A DNA stretch of 64,000 nucleotides, from the NCBI RefSeq assembly GCF_003858635.1, contig NZ_RQJO01000010.1, positions 434,001-498,000 on the forward strand, given 5' to 3'. Source of the stretch: Larkinella rosea. GTDB lineage: Bacteria > Bacteroidota > Bacteroidia > Cytophagales > Spirosomataceae. Position 1 is the stretch's first letter. The number at the start of each line of letters is the position of its first letter. Of this stretch, positions 1 through 9,442 are shown piece by piece. The position numbers and the translations under genes were made by a program. The notes beneath the pieces were generated by a model that was not told the DNA's origin, did not search any database, and saw nothing but the letters and a program-made list of their open reading frames with translations.

Positions 1-69
1 CGGACTTAGTCCGGTTTACCCGCTATGGTTTTAAAATCACCCAGCAAAAACCGGCGGTTTTGTAGCAAA

Positions 70-735
70 TCAAATTGTGTATTTGCCTTCTTTCTTCAAT
101 TTGCCCGCCATTGCCTTCCGCAACTTCTCCACTTTGGGGAGGGAAACATTCTGAATATACGGCTGGTTGGGGTGCAGTTTACAATAATTCTGATGGTAGG
201 TTTCAGCAGGGTAAAACACCGAAAACTGAACTACTTCCGTCACCACCTTATTCGGATAATGCTTCGATTCATTCACCCGTTGAATGGCTTCTTCGATGGC
301 CTTTTTCTCCGTCGGATTTCGGTAAAAAGCAATGGAGCGGTAATCGCGCCCGACATCGGGGCCCTGGCGGTTGAGCGTGGTAGGATCATGAGCGGCAAAA
401 AAGGCATCCAGCAACTCACTGTAACTGATCACGTTTGGATCGTAATACACTTGCACCGACTCGGCGTGGCCGGTTTCGTCCGTGCCAACCTGTTCGTACG
501 TCGGGTTCCGCAGGTTTCCGCCCGAATAGCCCGAAATCACTTCCCGAACACCTTTCAACTGATCGAATGCTTCTTCCTGTGCCCAGAAGCAGCCGCCCGC
601 AAAGGTGGCCACGGCCTCACCCGGTTTTGGCGTCGGGAGTTTGGCAAAACTAGTGCTGGCACCCAACAATTGTGCCTGCACACCATTCGCAGCAAACTGC
701 CCGATAATGAGCAGGAACGTAAGTATGGTTTTCAT
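70..735 (-). CDS. msrA: Secreted peptide-methionine (S)-S-oxide reductase
   Basis: MsrA reduces methionine-S-sulfoxide in damaged proteins. The 221-residue product has an N-terminal signal peptide (about residues 1-21, ending VQA-Q), so it probably acts in the periplasm. The catalytic GGCFW motif is at residues 47-51 with Cys49 as nucleophile. TGHAE (88-92), HDPTT (116-120) and YHQNYC with Cys185 as a possible resolving cysteine follow, all typical of the MsrA fold. The ATG start gives a complete signal peptide. It lies downstream of the susCD operon on the same strand but is separated from it by a strong terminator, so it is probably transcribed independently. No MsrB domain is fused. Confidence 0.95.
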   Translation of the reverse strand: MKTILTFLLIIGQFAANGVQAQLLGASTSFAKLPTPKPGEAVATFAGGCFWAQEEAFDQLKGVREVISGYSGGNLRNPTYEQVGTDETGHAESVQVYYDPNVISYSELLDAFFAAHDPTTLNRQGPDVGRDYRSIAFYRNPTEKKAIEEAIQRVNESKHYPNKVVTEVVQFSVFYPAETYHQNYCKLHPNQPYIQNVSLPKVEKLRKAMAGKLKKEGKYTI

Positions 736-866
736 GATTCGAAGTTTTTTTCAGAGTCTTTCAGCGGCAAGTGGCCCGTTCCTTCATCAACGCAAAGCCG
801 GGCTGGATTGTTGCTTGATCTCAAAATCAGTTTCCATGACCAAAACCGGTCGATTATTTCAACAAA

Positions 867-902
867 AAAACGTCCCGACTGACGATGCAATCGGGACGTT
901 TT
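867..902 (-). terminator. Rho-independent terminator after susD
   Basis: An 8-bp perfect stem (CGTCCCGA/TCGGGACG) with a 12-nt loop. Read on the minus strand it is followed by a run of seven T. It sits 20 bp past the susD stop codon and should end the susC-susD transcript. Confidence 0.8.
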
Positions 903-921
903 CTATTGACTCTGAAACAGA

Positions 922-2478
922 TTAGTTCGGATAACCCGGATTCTGCGTTTTCAGGTTCGGGTTGTTCAGCATTTCCTGCTTGCCCAACGGCAGCAGCAAA
1001 TGTTTTTCCTGCAACGGCTGGTTCGAACTCGGGTTGACGTGACCCACAAAGTTGTCGAACCCATTCGTTTTGTCGTTGTACACTTTCCGCAGCCGCACCA
1101 TGTCATACCAGGTGATCTGCTCGTAGCACAGTTCGTGCCACCGCTCCCGCCAGACGGCTTCGCGGAACGTTGCCTGCGTATAGGTTCCCAGAGCCGGTGT
1201 CGTCAGACCCGCCCGATCCCGAACTTTCTTCAGGGCATCGTAAGCCGCCTGCGTCGGAGCGCCCACTTCGTTTTGCGCTTCGGCATAGATCAGCAGTGTT
1301 TCGGCATACCGGATTTGCGGCACGTTCAGGTTGTTTTGGCGCGTACCTGGTACACCCGAGGTTCCATTTGACGTCCGGTTGAAGTGTTTGAAGACGTAGT
1401 TAGCACCCAATGAGAACGGAGCTCCACTGCCATTGGTGAAGTAGGTCGAGTAGAAATAGCCCTGATCTTTCGCCCGCAAGTCACCAGCTTCGTAGGAAGC
1501 ATAGAACGAAGGCACCGGTACCGTACTACCTGTTCCCCCAGGACCGTTGTACGTCACCGGTTTGAAGTTGGGATACATGTTGTCCATCGGATTTCCGGCC
1601 ACCAGCGTGTTGTATTGCAGCATGAACAAATGCTCCAGGCGGTTTTCAGTGCTTTCCTTATGCACGTCTTCCAGCGACGAAAACAGTCCGATCGCCGTCG
1701 GGTTCGCATTGGCGTAGGTGATCACTTCGAAGGCCTTATCAGCCGCCAGTTTGTAGTGGGTGGCCCCTTTGCTCAGCGGAAAACCGGCCATCGTCAGGTA
1801 CACTTTCGACAGCAGCGTTTTCACAGCCGCCAGATTCACGCGGCCCGACACATCCGTCCAGGCCAAACCGGCCGCTTCAGCCGCCACCAGATCATCCACG
1901 ATTTGCTTGTAAATCGCATCCTGCGGAGTCCGTGAAGGTTGGAAATCTTCCGATGTCGCCGTTTGCGGCTTGGTAATCAGGGGAATATCACCCCAAAGCC
2001 GAACCGCTGCGAAATACGCATTAGCCCGCAAAAACCGGGCTTCCCCCAGAATTTTGGTTTTTTGAGCCGCATCCATCGGTGTGATGCCCGGCACACGGTC
2101 GAGTACCTGATTGGCCTGCGCGATCACTTTGTAAAGTCCGTTCCAGTAGTTGACCACGTGAACCGTGTTGCCGTCGTGTACCAACCCGTACAGGTTGTTC
2201 AAATCGGAGTTCTGGGCGGTTTCCGTCGTGGATGTTCCGGTCAGAGCTTCCAGCAATTGCCAGTTCGACGAGAAAATCCCGGCCCCATCGCCCATAAATC
2301 GCATGTCGGCGTAGACCGAAGCCAGGGCGGCTTCGGCGTGGTCGGGGATGGTGTAAAAATTGTCGGGCGTCAGGTTGGAAGGAGCCTGCTCATCGAGGAA
2401 ATCCTTGCAACCGACCGGACCCAGCAGAATAGCTCCCAGCAGGGCTACTTTGCTCACTTTATTCACTATATGTTTCAT
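922..2478 (-). CDS. susD: SusD/RagB family nutrient-binding outer membrane lipoprotein
   Basis: SusD-like proteins are surface lipoproteins that cap the SusC transporter and bind glycan or other oligomeric nutrients. I chose the ATG at 2478 (518 residues) because it gives a short lipoprotein signal peptide ending in GPVGC with Cys24 as the lipidated residue; the longer reading frame only adds leader and repeat DNA. The mature start (KDFLDEQAP) and the C-terminal half with the RWHEL-type segment and a terminal NPGYPN are typical of RagB/SusD. It lies 119 bp downstream of a susC gene on the same strand; the gap carries a palindromic repeat. The substrate cannot be told from sequence. Confidence 0.93.
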   Translation of the reverse strand: MKHIVNKVSKVALLGAILLGPVGCKDFLDEQAPSNLTPDNFYTIPDHAEAALASVYADMRFMGDGAGIFSSNWQLLEALTGTSTTETAQNSDLNNLYGLVHDGNTVHVVNYWNGLYKVIAQANQVLDRVPGITPMDAAQKTKILGEARFLRANAYFAAVRLWGDIPLITKPQTATSEDFQPSRTPQDAIYKQIVDDLVAAEAAGLAWTDVSGRVNLAAVKTLLSKVYLTMAGFPLSKGATHYKLAADKAFEVITYANANPTAIGLFSSLEDVHKESTENRLEHLFMLQYNTLVAGNPMDNMYPNFKPVTYNGPGGTGSTVPVPSFYASYEAGDLRAKDQGYFYSTYFTNGSGAPFSLGANYVFKHFNRTSNGTSGVPGTRQNNLNVPQIRYAETLLIYAEAQNEVGAPTQAAYDALKKVRDRAGLTTPALGTYTQATFREAVWRERWHELCYEQITWYDMVRLRKVYNDKTNGFDNFVGHVNPSSNQPLQEKHLLLPLGKQEMLNNPNLKTQNPGYPN

Positions 2479-2520
2479 TATTGTAAAATCGTTTTTTGAG
2501 TACTTGATGAGGGTCTGCGG

Positions 2521-2593
2521 CTTTCCGTTTTCGGTATTTGGTTGCTGACGCACGCTACATGAATGCGTCAGCTAACCGAAAACCATATACCAT
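2521..2593. repeat. Palindromic intergenic repeat, family 1, copy A
   Basis: Imperfect inverted repeat between susC and susD. The core GCTGACGCA (2544-2552) pairs with TGCGTCAGC (2564-2572) across an 11-nt loop, and TTTTCGGT-type sequence flanks both arms. The same core and flanks recur at 16060-16148 and 58137-58254. This is the most diverged of the three copies. Confidence 0.6.
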
Positions 2594-2597
2594 AAAC

Positions 2598-5500
2598 TTA
2601 TAAACCGATCTGCAAACCGAACATATAGGTGGTCGGTTTGGGGTAGTTGTGCCACATCATCCCTTGTGAGAATGCGCTGTTGCCATCGCCCTGGTTGGTC
2701 GGCGTTACTTCCGGGTCACCGATGATTGGATCATCCACCAGCAGGAAGAAGTTTTGCACAGATACATAAGCCCGCAGACGATTCAGTTTCAGTTTGCTGG
2801 TCACCAGGCTCGGGAAGGTGTACCCCAGCAACAGGTTTTTACCGCGCAGGAACGATCCGTCTTTGATCCAGTGGCTGTCCACGTTCGTTACGTAACCCGC
2901 CCGCGTGTCGCGAATCTCGGCGATCATACTGCTCTGGTTGGTCGGCGTCCAGGCATTCAACACCGAAGTGTAGCTGTTGGCCAAAGCCTGACGGTCTTCA
3001 CTGGCGTGCAGGTTCATCATCATCACGTCGTTGCCGTAGGAGAACTGGGTCTCAAACGTCAAATCGAAGTTCTTGTAGCGGAAGCTGTTGGTGAAGGCAC
3101 CCCAGCCTTTCGGGCTACCGTTGCCGATGATGCTCCGGTCGGCATCCGTGATGGCTTTGTCACCGTTGACATCCAGGTACTTGATGTCACCCGGCAGAAT
3201 CGTCAACCCGTTTCGGTAGCTGGTGAATTTGGCGGCTTCTTCGCGTTCCGCTTCGCTCCAGACACCCACGCGGGTCAGACCCCAGAACGAACCGACTGGT
3301 TCGCCGATGCGAATGATGTTCGTTGGGTTGGTAAAGTTCGGACCACCGACGTTGAAAATATCCGAAGGCGTTGCCAGCGACAATACCTTGTTGCGGTTGA
3401 ATGAAATGTTGAAGGTCGTGCTCCACTGGAAACCGCCCGCGTCGATGTTCACTGTATTCAAACCAAATTCAAACCCACGGTTCTGCATCGAACCCACGTT
3501 CCGGCGGATGGTGGCGTAACCACTTGTACGAGGTACCGGCGCATCCAGCAGCATGTCGGTCGTTTTGCGGTAATAATAATCCGCTTCCAGATTGATGCGG
3601 CCTTTCAACAAGCCCAATTCGATACCCACGTCGGTCTGAGCGGTTTTTTCCCAGCGCAAATCCGGGTTGGCCAACCGGCTGATCCCCGTTCCTGATACAC
3701 GGGCATCACCATAAATAGTGGCGTAGTTCGAGCTCAGCAGCGACAGGGAGGTGTACGCCGGAATTTCGGAGTTACCCGTCAGACCGAAGCTGGTCCGAAC
3801 TTTCAAATTCGAGATCACTGGGTTGCCTTTCAGGAACTCTTCTTCCGATGCCCGCCAGGCCAGAGCTGCCGAGGGGAAGAAAGCAAACTTGTGGTTTTCC
3901 CCGAATTTCGACGAACCATCGACCCGACCCGTCACCGTCAACAGGTATTTCTCCATCAGGTTGTAGTTGATCCGGCCGAAGTACGAGTTGAACGCAAACC
4001 GCGATGCACCTGAACGTACACTGGGGTTGGTGGCACCGGCACCGAGGTTGTTGAACCCGAAGTAGTCCGTCGCAAAACCGCTTACACTACCCCCCATGTT
4101 GAACACGTTCGTTTCCTGCCATGAAATCCCCAGCAGGGCGTTGACGGCGTGTTTTTCGTTGATCTGCTTGTTGTAGGTCAAATAGTTTTCCAGTGACCAG
4201 AACGATTCTTTCCGGTTATCAGTCGATGCGTTACCGTTACCACCAATGTTCAGCGTCCGGGTCACCGAGTTGTTGAACTCCTGGGTCTGGATGTTGGCCC
4301 CCAGAATGGTGCGCATTTCCAGTCCTTTCGCGAAGGTGATGTTTGAATACAAACTACCTAAAGTCGTCTGCGTATTCAGGATGTATTTGGTATCCATCAA
4401 ACGGTGCACCGAGCTCATCGTTCCCTCTGCATAGGGGAAATCACGGTTGTTGGCATAGGTTCCGTCTTCGTATTTCACCGGCAGGAACGGGAAGTCTTCC
4501 ACGATCTGACGAGCGACGGCATCACCCTGATCCACAATGTTTTCCGACTGGTTGTTGTAGCTCAGCGTACCCCCGATTTTCAACCACTTTTTGACCTGAT
4601 CGTCGATCGTAAAGCGGCCTGAATAGCGTTTCAGATACGAGGTTTTGATCAAGCCCTGATCATCACGATAGCCCAGTGAAATCGAGTACTGAGTCCGGTC
4701 GTTACCCCCACTGAAACCCAGCTGGTGGTTTTGTGACAATTTGTTCTGACTTGATTCTTTCAGCCAGTCGGTATCGTATTTCGGGCTGCCGTCGGAGTTC
4801 CACACGCGCGGATCAATCCGGCGCAGTTTCGGGTTCAGATACGCCCATTTACCAGCGGCCCAGCCGACGGGATCGTATTTGGCCATGTTCGCCCATGCCA
4901 GATCTTCCGTGGCCATGTATTCCTTTGTGTTCAGCACGTGGGGACGATTGGGCCCAATGGTGTTGACACTGAAATCGACATTATAAGTCACCTGACCTTC
5001 GCCCGATTTTCCTTTTTTGGTCGTCACCAGCACCACCCCGTTAGCACCTCTGGCTCCGTAAATGGCCGTCGAAGAGGCATCCTTCAGCACTTCAACTGAA
5101 ACGATGTCGTTGGGGTTGATGTAGTCGATGGCGGAGCTAAACTGTGCTCCGTTCCCTTGAGGCAACATCACGCCGTCAACTACATAGAGCGGGTTGTTCG
5201 AGGAGTTGATCGAGCTAAAACCACGTACGCGGATGGTGGTCCGACCGCCCGGGCGACCCGAGTTGGTGTTGACCTGCACACCCGGCATCCGGCCCGACAG
5301 CGCCTGAGTCAGCGAAGCGGCTGGACGTTCTTTCAGTTCGGCTTCTTTGACCGTTCCGACCGCACCCGTCAAGTCACTTTTCTTGGCTGTACCGTAACCG
5401 ATGACGACGATTTCTTCCAGTACTTTATTGTCGGCTTTCAGGTTTACGTCGATCGAATTTCGTGAACCAACATTAATTTCCTGAGACAAATAACCAACAA

Positions 5501-5816
5501 ATGAATAAACCAGCGTAGCGCCTGATTCGGGTACTTCAATTTTGTACGCGCCGTTGGCATCCGTTACGGTACCACGGGTTGTTCCCTTAATAACAATGCT
5601 GACCCCTGGCAAAGCCGAGTTGGTTTCATCAGTTACTTTCCCGGTTAGTGTACGGTCTACCGTTGCGGTGGCTAAAGCAGTTTTGGAATTGGTCCCCGAA
5701 TTGGGGTCCTTCGCAGCGAAGGTAGTACTCATGCAGACAGAAGCCAGCAGGATTTGAGGAATGGATAATCTCATCATCCTGACAAGCCGGGCTTGCGGTA
5801 GTAAGAGTTTTACCAT
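2598..5816 (-). CDS. susC: SusC/RagA family TonB-linked outer membrane transporter
   Basis: A 1072-residue TonB-dependent transporter of the SusC type. A signal peptide (about 1-34) is followed by a carboxypeptidase-regulatory-like beta-sandwich (about 57-135, with GKVTDETN and GTTRGT), the SusC signature region, a plug domain (about 150-270, with the RVRGFSSIN and YVVDGV segments) and a 22-strand-type beta barrel to the C-terminus. There is no STN domain, so direct sigma/anti-sigma signalling like the second SusC in this window is not expected. The ATG start gives the full signal peptide. It is the first gene of a two-gene operon with susD. The 520-bp upstream region is AT-rich and no consensus -7 element was found in it. 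Confidence 0.95.
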   Translation of the reverse strand: MVKLLLPQARLVRMMRLSIPQILLASVCMSTTFAAKDPNSGTNSKTALATATVDRTLTGKVTDETNSALPGVSIVIKGTTRGTVTDANGAYKIEVPESGATLVYSFVGYLSQEINVGSRNSIDVNLKADNKVLEEIVVIGYGTAKKSDLTGAVGTVKEAELKERPAASLTQALSGRMPGVQVNTNSGRPGGRTTIRVRGFSSINSSNNPLYVVDGVMLPQGNGAQFSSAIDYINPNDIVSVEVLKDASSTAIYGARGANGVVLVTTKKGKSGEGQVTYNVDFSVNTIGPNRPHVLNTKEYMATEDLAWANMAKYDPVGWAAGKWAYLNPKLRRIDPRVWNSDGSPKYDTDWLKESSQNKLSQNHQLGFSGGNDRTQYSISLGYRDDQGLIKTSYLKRYSGRFTIDDQVKKWLKIGGTLSYNNQSENIVDQGDAVARQIVEDFPFLPVKYEDGTYANNRDFPYAEGTMSSVHRLMDTKYILNTQTTLGSLYSNITFAKGLEMRTILGANIQTQEFNNSVTRTLNIGGNGNASTDNRKESFWSLENYLTYNKQINEKHAVNALLGISWQETNVFNMGGSVSGFATDYFGFNNLGAGATNPSVRSGASRFAFNSYFGRINYNLMEKYLLTVTGRVDGSSKFGENHKFAFFPSAALAWRASEEEFLKGNPVISNLKVRTSFGLTGNSEIPAYTSLSLLSSNYATIYGDARVSGTGISRLANPDLRWEKTAQTDVGIELGLLKGRINLEADYYYRKTTDMLLDAPVPRTSGYATIRRNVGSMQNRGFEFGLNTVNIDAGGFQWSTTFNISFNRNKVLSLATPSDIFNVGGPNFTNPTNIIRIGEPVGSFWGLTRVGVWSEAEREEAAKFTSYRNGLTILPGDIKYLDVNGDKAITDADRSIIGNGSPKGWGAFTNSFRYKNFDLTFETQFSYGNDVMMMNLHASEDRQALANSYTSVLNAWTPTNQSSMIAEIRDTRAGYVTNVDSHWIKDGSFLRGKNLLLGYTFPSLVTSKLKLNRLRAYVSVQNFFLLVDDPIIGDPEVTPTNQGDGNSAFSQGMMWHNYPKPTTYMFGLQIGL

Positions 5817-6336
5817 AGATTTTTTGGGCCGTTTTAACGGCAGTTTAATTTAGAGTGGTAGATTTAGTTGGGGGGGAACATGAATAATTTTTGTAAAACT
5901 AATAAAATGTTGGGTTGAATTCTCCTAATATTGGCCACAATTAGTAAAAAATATTAATAATGTTCTTTTTATTTGAACTTATCAACCAATTTTATTTATT
6001 AACGCACGAGGACCTTAATTTAATTTTAATGTGATTTTTGCCCGTTTTTGAAGTAAAAAAACAATAAATCATTCATTATCAGTTTATTAACAAATTAAAT
6101 TATTATTAACGGAGTTCAGCATCGAATAAAATACAGTCATTGGGAGTTAAAATGCGATTGTTTGTGCACATCATTTTTCCCAAAAAAATAGTTGCATTTT
6201 TGTTCAGCTTCACGAGAATTCAGAATGATTTAGCACCTTTTTGAGTCAAATAATAAATGTATTATTTACAATTAAAGCCCGTTTACGCGTGATATTTGAA
6301 GCGCACCATTGAGCACTTTTTACTAAAATACTTAGG
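5817..6336. other. AT-rich intergenic region upstream of susC
   Basis: About 520 bp with no credible open reading frame on either strand. It is markedly more AT-rich than its surroundings. It must contain the susC promoter (minus strand), but I found no CAAAnnTA (reverse of TAnnTTTG) in it. Confidence 0.6.
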
Positions 6337-7677
6337 TTAATTTCCCCGGGTAGTCAGTTGAATCCGGTCTTCGGTAACTGCGGTTTTAATACCTGTACAT
6401 TTTATACCTGAGCGGAAATTCATTAACGAATTCACCAGCGCCGTATACCCATTTTCAAGTCTGAGATAAAGCTTTGGCTTAGTCGGTTCTGATTTCAATA
6501 GCCAGCGGATTTTTCCCTGCTTTCGAACTCTGTCGAAGGGTGTCCTGAACGGCTATAACCTGCTGGTAATTTCCCGGTTTCAGTTGTCGATAGCCAACTC
6601 CCGGATATTATCCTGCTAATCAGGATCGGCAACTACCAAAAGATAGCGGTGAAATTCAGTAACTGTTTGTTCCGTCAACGTCCGAAAATTTCGCAATTGC
6701 TTTCCCGTGAGCAGATTTTTTTCCATCCTACCGTCGCGAATAGGCAATGGCCGATCGGGCGAAGAATACATCGTAGTTTCGGAAATTCGGGCTTTATAGA
6801 TCGACTGTTTGAAACGGGTCGGACCGTATTGCGAGAGTTGCGTCTGGGTGTCCCTAAGCAACTTCTCCCATGAAATAGCGGTTTCGGAATACCCCGCCAG
6901 TTCCAGCGTTTCGTCAGAAGCCCGGGTTTGGATGCTCAAAAAGCCCGGTTACTCGCGCGCGCGCGTCATTTTTTATGAGCATCCACAATCGGAACCGACC
7001 CGGGCGGTTTTTCAGGTTGTACCCGTGACCGGAATAGTAAAAGAAAAGGATATCGTCAGGCTGGGGATGCAGTGATTCCAACACCTCTTCCAGTTTTTTT
7101 GACCGAAATCATTCGAAGTAATTCGCTGTTCGGTAAGTTGATAGTGAATGGCCGACATTTGAACCATTTGTCGATGCATGACATTCAGATCAGGTTGACA
7201 GACATCGGCCAGAACCGGGTCGTTCGTATCCGCAACCAAAATGGCGTAAAAAGTTTGAGCCTGGATTGGAGTTAGCCCAATAACCCAATGCAAAACCGCT
7301 CCCGCCAGCATTCGACGGAACAAAAACCGTACGTTTTTCGGGCGAAGCGGTTTCTCATTGCGTTTTGAAGTAGAATTCACCCCGTAACGGCCCTTCAATG
7401 TTAGGGTGGCTGCTTGAATCTCTTCCAGTCCCTGATCGATCCGGTCGACCAAGTCAAACCGATCGACATTCGGCTGGCTGATGTGTTTGACGAGTTCGCT
7501 CGTAAACAGCCCGTTGGCTTCGTTGCCGTCGTAGGCGGTTTTTCCCGGCTCGGTGGCGTACATAATCCGCGTACCAACGGCGGGTTGAACGGGGGCAAAA
7601 ACCGTTGCGCCCGTTCCACGCGTCCACGATCGATACGGATTAGAGCCAATAGCCTGACTTCTGGAGCCGGTTGTCAA
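6337..7677 (-). pseudogene. Decayed caspase-family (peptidase C14) coding sequence
   Basis: Three layers are visible. First, 7677-7390 reads like the C-terminal part of a caspase domain (NPYRSW, then MYATEPGKTAYDGNEANG, FTSELVKHI). Second, an ATG at 7311 starts a new signal peptide (ending PIQAQ) and a caspase N-terminus (FYAILVADTND). Third, this frame breaks in a seven-A run at about 7097-7103, and the next frame carries LHPQPDDILFFYYSGHGYN, the caspase His motif. Further pieces lie in other frames: 6616-6939, then YRQLKPGNYQQVIAV and PTKPKLYLRLENGYTALVNS, ending at a stop at 6337. The whole is therefore a multiply frameshifted gene plus the tail of a related one. An intact gene with sequencing errors is unlikely because several shifts are needed. 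A GC dinucleotide run (6954-6965) and a small inverted repeat (6930-6938/6976-6984) mark one damaged point. Confidence 0.7.
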
Positions 7678-7807
7678 TTCGTTGACGCTTCATAGGTGAA
7701 ATTACGGCCGGTTTTCTGTCACCGCTTAATGGTACAAAAAATCATTTATAACACCAATCCTTCTTGTAATCAGTCAAAATGCACAAAAAACCGCTCATCA
7801 GCCGACA

Positions 7808-7840
7808 CAAAAAAACCGCTCCAGTTCAAACTGGAGCGGT
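7808..7840 (-). terminator. Rho-independent terminator after the GH130 gene
   Basis: A perfect 10-bp stem (ACCGCTCCAG/CTGGAGCGGT) with a 6-nt loop. Read on the minus strand it is followed by seven T, and it lies 17 bp beyond the GH130 stop codon. Confidence 0.85.
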
Positions 7841-7856
7841 CGATTCGGTGAACTAA

Positions 7857-9347
7857 CTACAGTCTTTGCTCTTCGGCATCGACGGGTACTTCTTTCTGAT
7901 TGCCCGTCAGTTCATCCAAAAGTTCCTGCACATTTACGGTAGCAAAGCTGCTGGCGTAGTCCGACATGGCATAGGGAATAATGAGTTCATTGCCGTTGAT
8001 CACTCCCCCGCAACTGTAGACCACATTTGGAACATACCCTTCGCGCTCGTTTTCGTCCGGGCTCAGCAGCGGTTCTTTCAACCGACCGAGCACTTTTCCG
8101 GGATCTTCCAGATCGAGTAAAAAGGCCCCGATCGCGTATTTCCGCATGGGGCCAACGCCATGACTCAATACGAGCCAGCCAGCCTCGGTTTCGATGGGCG
8201 AACCGCAATTGCCGAGTTGAACAAACTCCCAGTGGTAAGTCGGTTTCAGCAGTATTTCCTTGGTTTGCCAGAAATACAAATCGTCCGAATACATGATGTA
8301 AATGTTTTCCCCGTCCTGCCGGGAAAGCATCACATACCGCCCGTTGATTTTCCGGGGAAACAATGCCATGCCTTTATTCTGCACCTCGGCACCATTTAAG
8401 GTACTGATACTGAAATGCGTAAAGTCTTTGGTTTGTAGTAATTGAGGAAAAGTAACCTGACCGTTGTAGGCTGTATACGTCGCATAATACGTCACCTCGC
8501 CGTCGTCTTCCACAAATCGTACGAACCGGGCATCTTCAATTCCGTTGGTTTCGTTGGGCGATGTCGGAAAAATACAGCGTTCATCCAGGCTCTGATCCTC
8601 TTCAAAATCCAGCTCATAGTTGGATCGGGCGAGAGTCCTTAAACTGCTCGCAATAGCCTCATATTCTGCGTGGTGCCGATATTGATTCAGCACTCGTTTT
8701 AAGCGGTCCTCCATTTCTTCCAGCGCAAACTCCTCGCCCAAACCGCTCATCATCATTTCCGAAATGGGGTTCGACAGCCGGAGTTCGTAGAGTTTCCGCT
8801 CAAACTGCTGGCGGTTGAAGCGGTGATTCGGCACAATTTCGGGGGAAGTAACATAGCGGGACGGTTTGCGCAGGATGATTTTGCTATCCTGATCGATGTA
8901 TCCCATCCGGAACGTGATCGATGAAATGTGGCCTTCACCCGTTGCCCGCATGCTCAGAATAAACCGCTTGAAACCCGGCGGCACGTTGGTTTGGTCGGGA
9001 TGCCAGACCATCGACGGATTGAAAAGTGCCGCCGACTCCAGCGAATATTCCATGGTAAAATAAGCGCCCAGCAACAGCTTTCGCTCGAGTGTGAGGGGTT
9101 CGTCGGTGAGTAACTGGGATTTAATGTGGTTGAAGCGTTTCAGAAAAAACCGCTCCAGTTTATAGTGTCGACTGCCAAATTCGCGAATAACTTCTCCCAG
9201 TTTCCGTTCAGCTTCTTCCTCGGTCATCGCATTGACCCGGGCAATTATTTTAAGTGTGCGCGTCGAACTGCTGCTTTCAAACGGACGAAAAAGAACGCGG
9301 GTGGGATCAGGGCGGAGTACAATACCGGTGCGGGTTGCCTTTATCAT
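7857..9347 (-). CDS. Glycoside hydrolase family 130 glycoside phosphorylase
   Basis: GH130 enzymes mostly phosphorolyse beta-mannosides (for example beta-1,4- or beta-1,2-mannooligosaccharides), releasing mannose 1-phosphate; some members are hydrolases. The 496-residue product is of the long type with an N-terminal helical extension (about 1-100) before the five-bladed propeller. Visible family features are NPSMVWHPD (about 110-118), the GIEDARF segment with the likely catalytic Asp272, and HGVGPMRKYAIG with basic residues near the expected phosphate site (about 395-406). There is no signal peptide, so it is cytoplasmic. It follows the GT4 gene on the same strand with a 95-bp gap holding an imperfect hairpin, and a terminator closes the unit. 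Phosphorylase versus hydrolase cannot be settled by eye. Confidence 0.88.
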   Translation of the reverse strand: MIKATRTGIVLRPDPTRVLFRPFESSSSTRTLKIIARVNAMTEEEAERKLGEVIREFGSRHYKLERFFLKRFNHIKSQLLTDEPLTLERKLLLGAYFTMEYSLESAALFNPSMVWHPDQTNVPPGFKRFILSMRATGEGHISSITFRMGYIDQDSKIILRKPSRYVTSPEIVPNHRFNRQQFERKLYELRLSNPISEMMMSGLGEEFALEEMEDRLKRVLNQYRHHAEYEAIASSLRTLARSNYELDFEEDQSLDERCIFPTSPNETNGIEDARFVRFVEDDGEVTYYATYTAYNGQVTFPQLLQTKDFTHFSISTLNGAEVQNKGMALFPRKINGRYVMLSRQDGENIYIMYSDDLYFWQTKEILLKPTYHWEFVQLGNCGSPIETEAGWLVLSHGVGPMRKYAIGAFLLDLEDPGKVLGRLKEPLLSPDENEREGYVPNVVYSCGGVINGNELIIPYAMSDYASSFATVNVQELLDELTGNQKEVPVDAEEQRL

Positions 9348-9378
9348 GGTTACTTGAAGTTAATACGAAGAGTTAAGC

Positions 9379-9424
9379 AATGAGGGAATGAATGGCTCCT
9401 AAAAGTCCATTGCATCCCCTCATT
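9379..9424. repeat. Imperfect inverted repeat between GT4 and GH130 genes
   Basis: AATGAGGGAATGAATGG (9379-9395) is roughly complementary to CCATTGCATCCCCTCATT (9407-9424). It may be an intra-operon processing hairpin or a weak terminator; there is no T run directly after it on the minus strand. Confidence 0.4.
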
Positions 9425-9442
9425 ATTTATCCCTTCCAACGA

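Noticed and set aside
25-882. Long plus-strand open frame opposite msrA
   Set aside because: It is antisense to a clear MsrA gene, has no recognisable domain and looks like a shadow frame.
6616-6939. 107-residue minus-strand frame as an independent gene
   Set aside because: It lies between other frames carrying remnants of the same decayed caspase gene and has no own start context.
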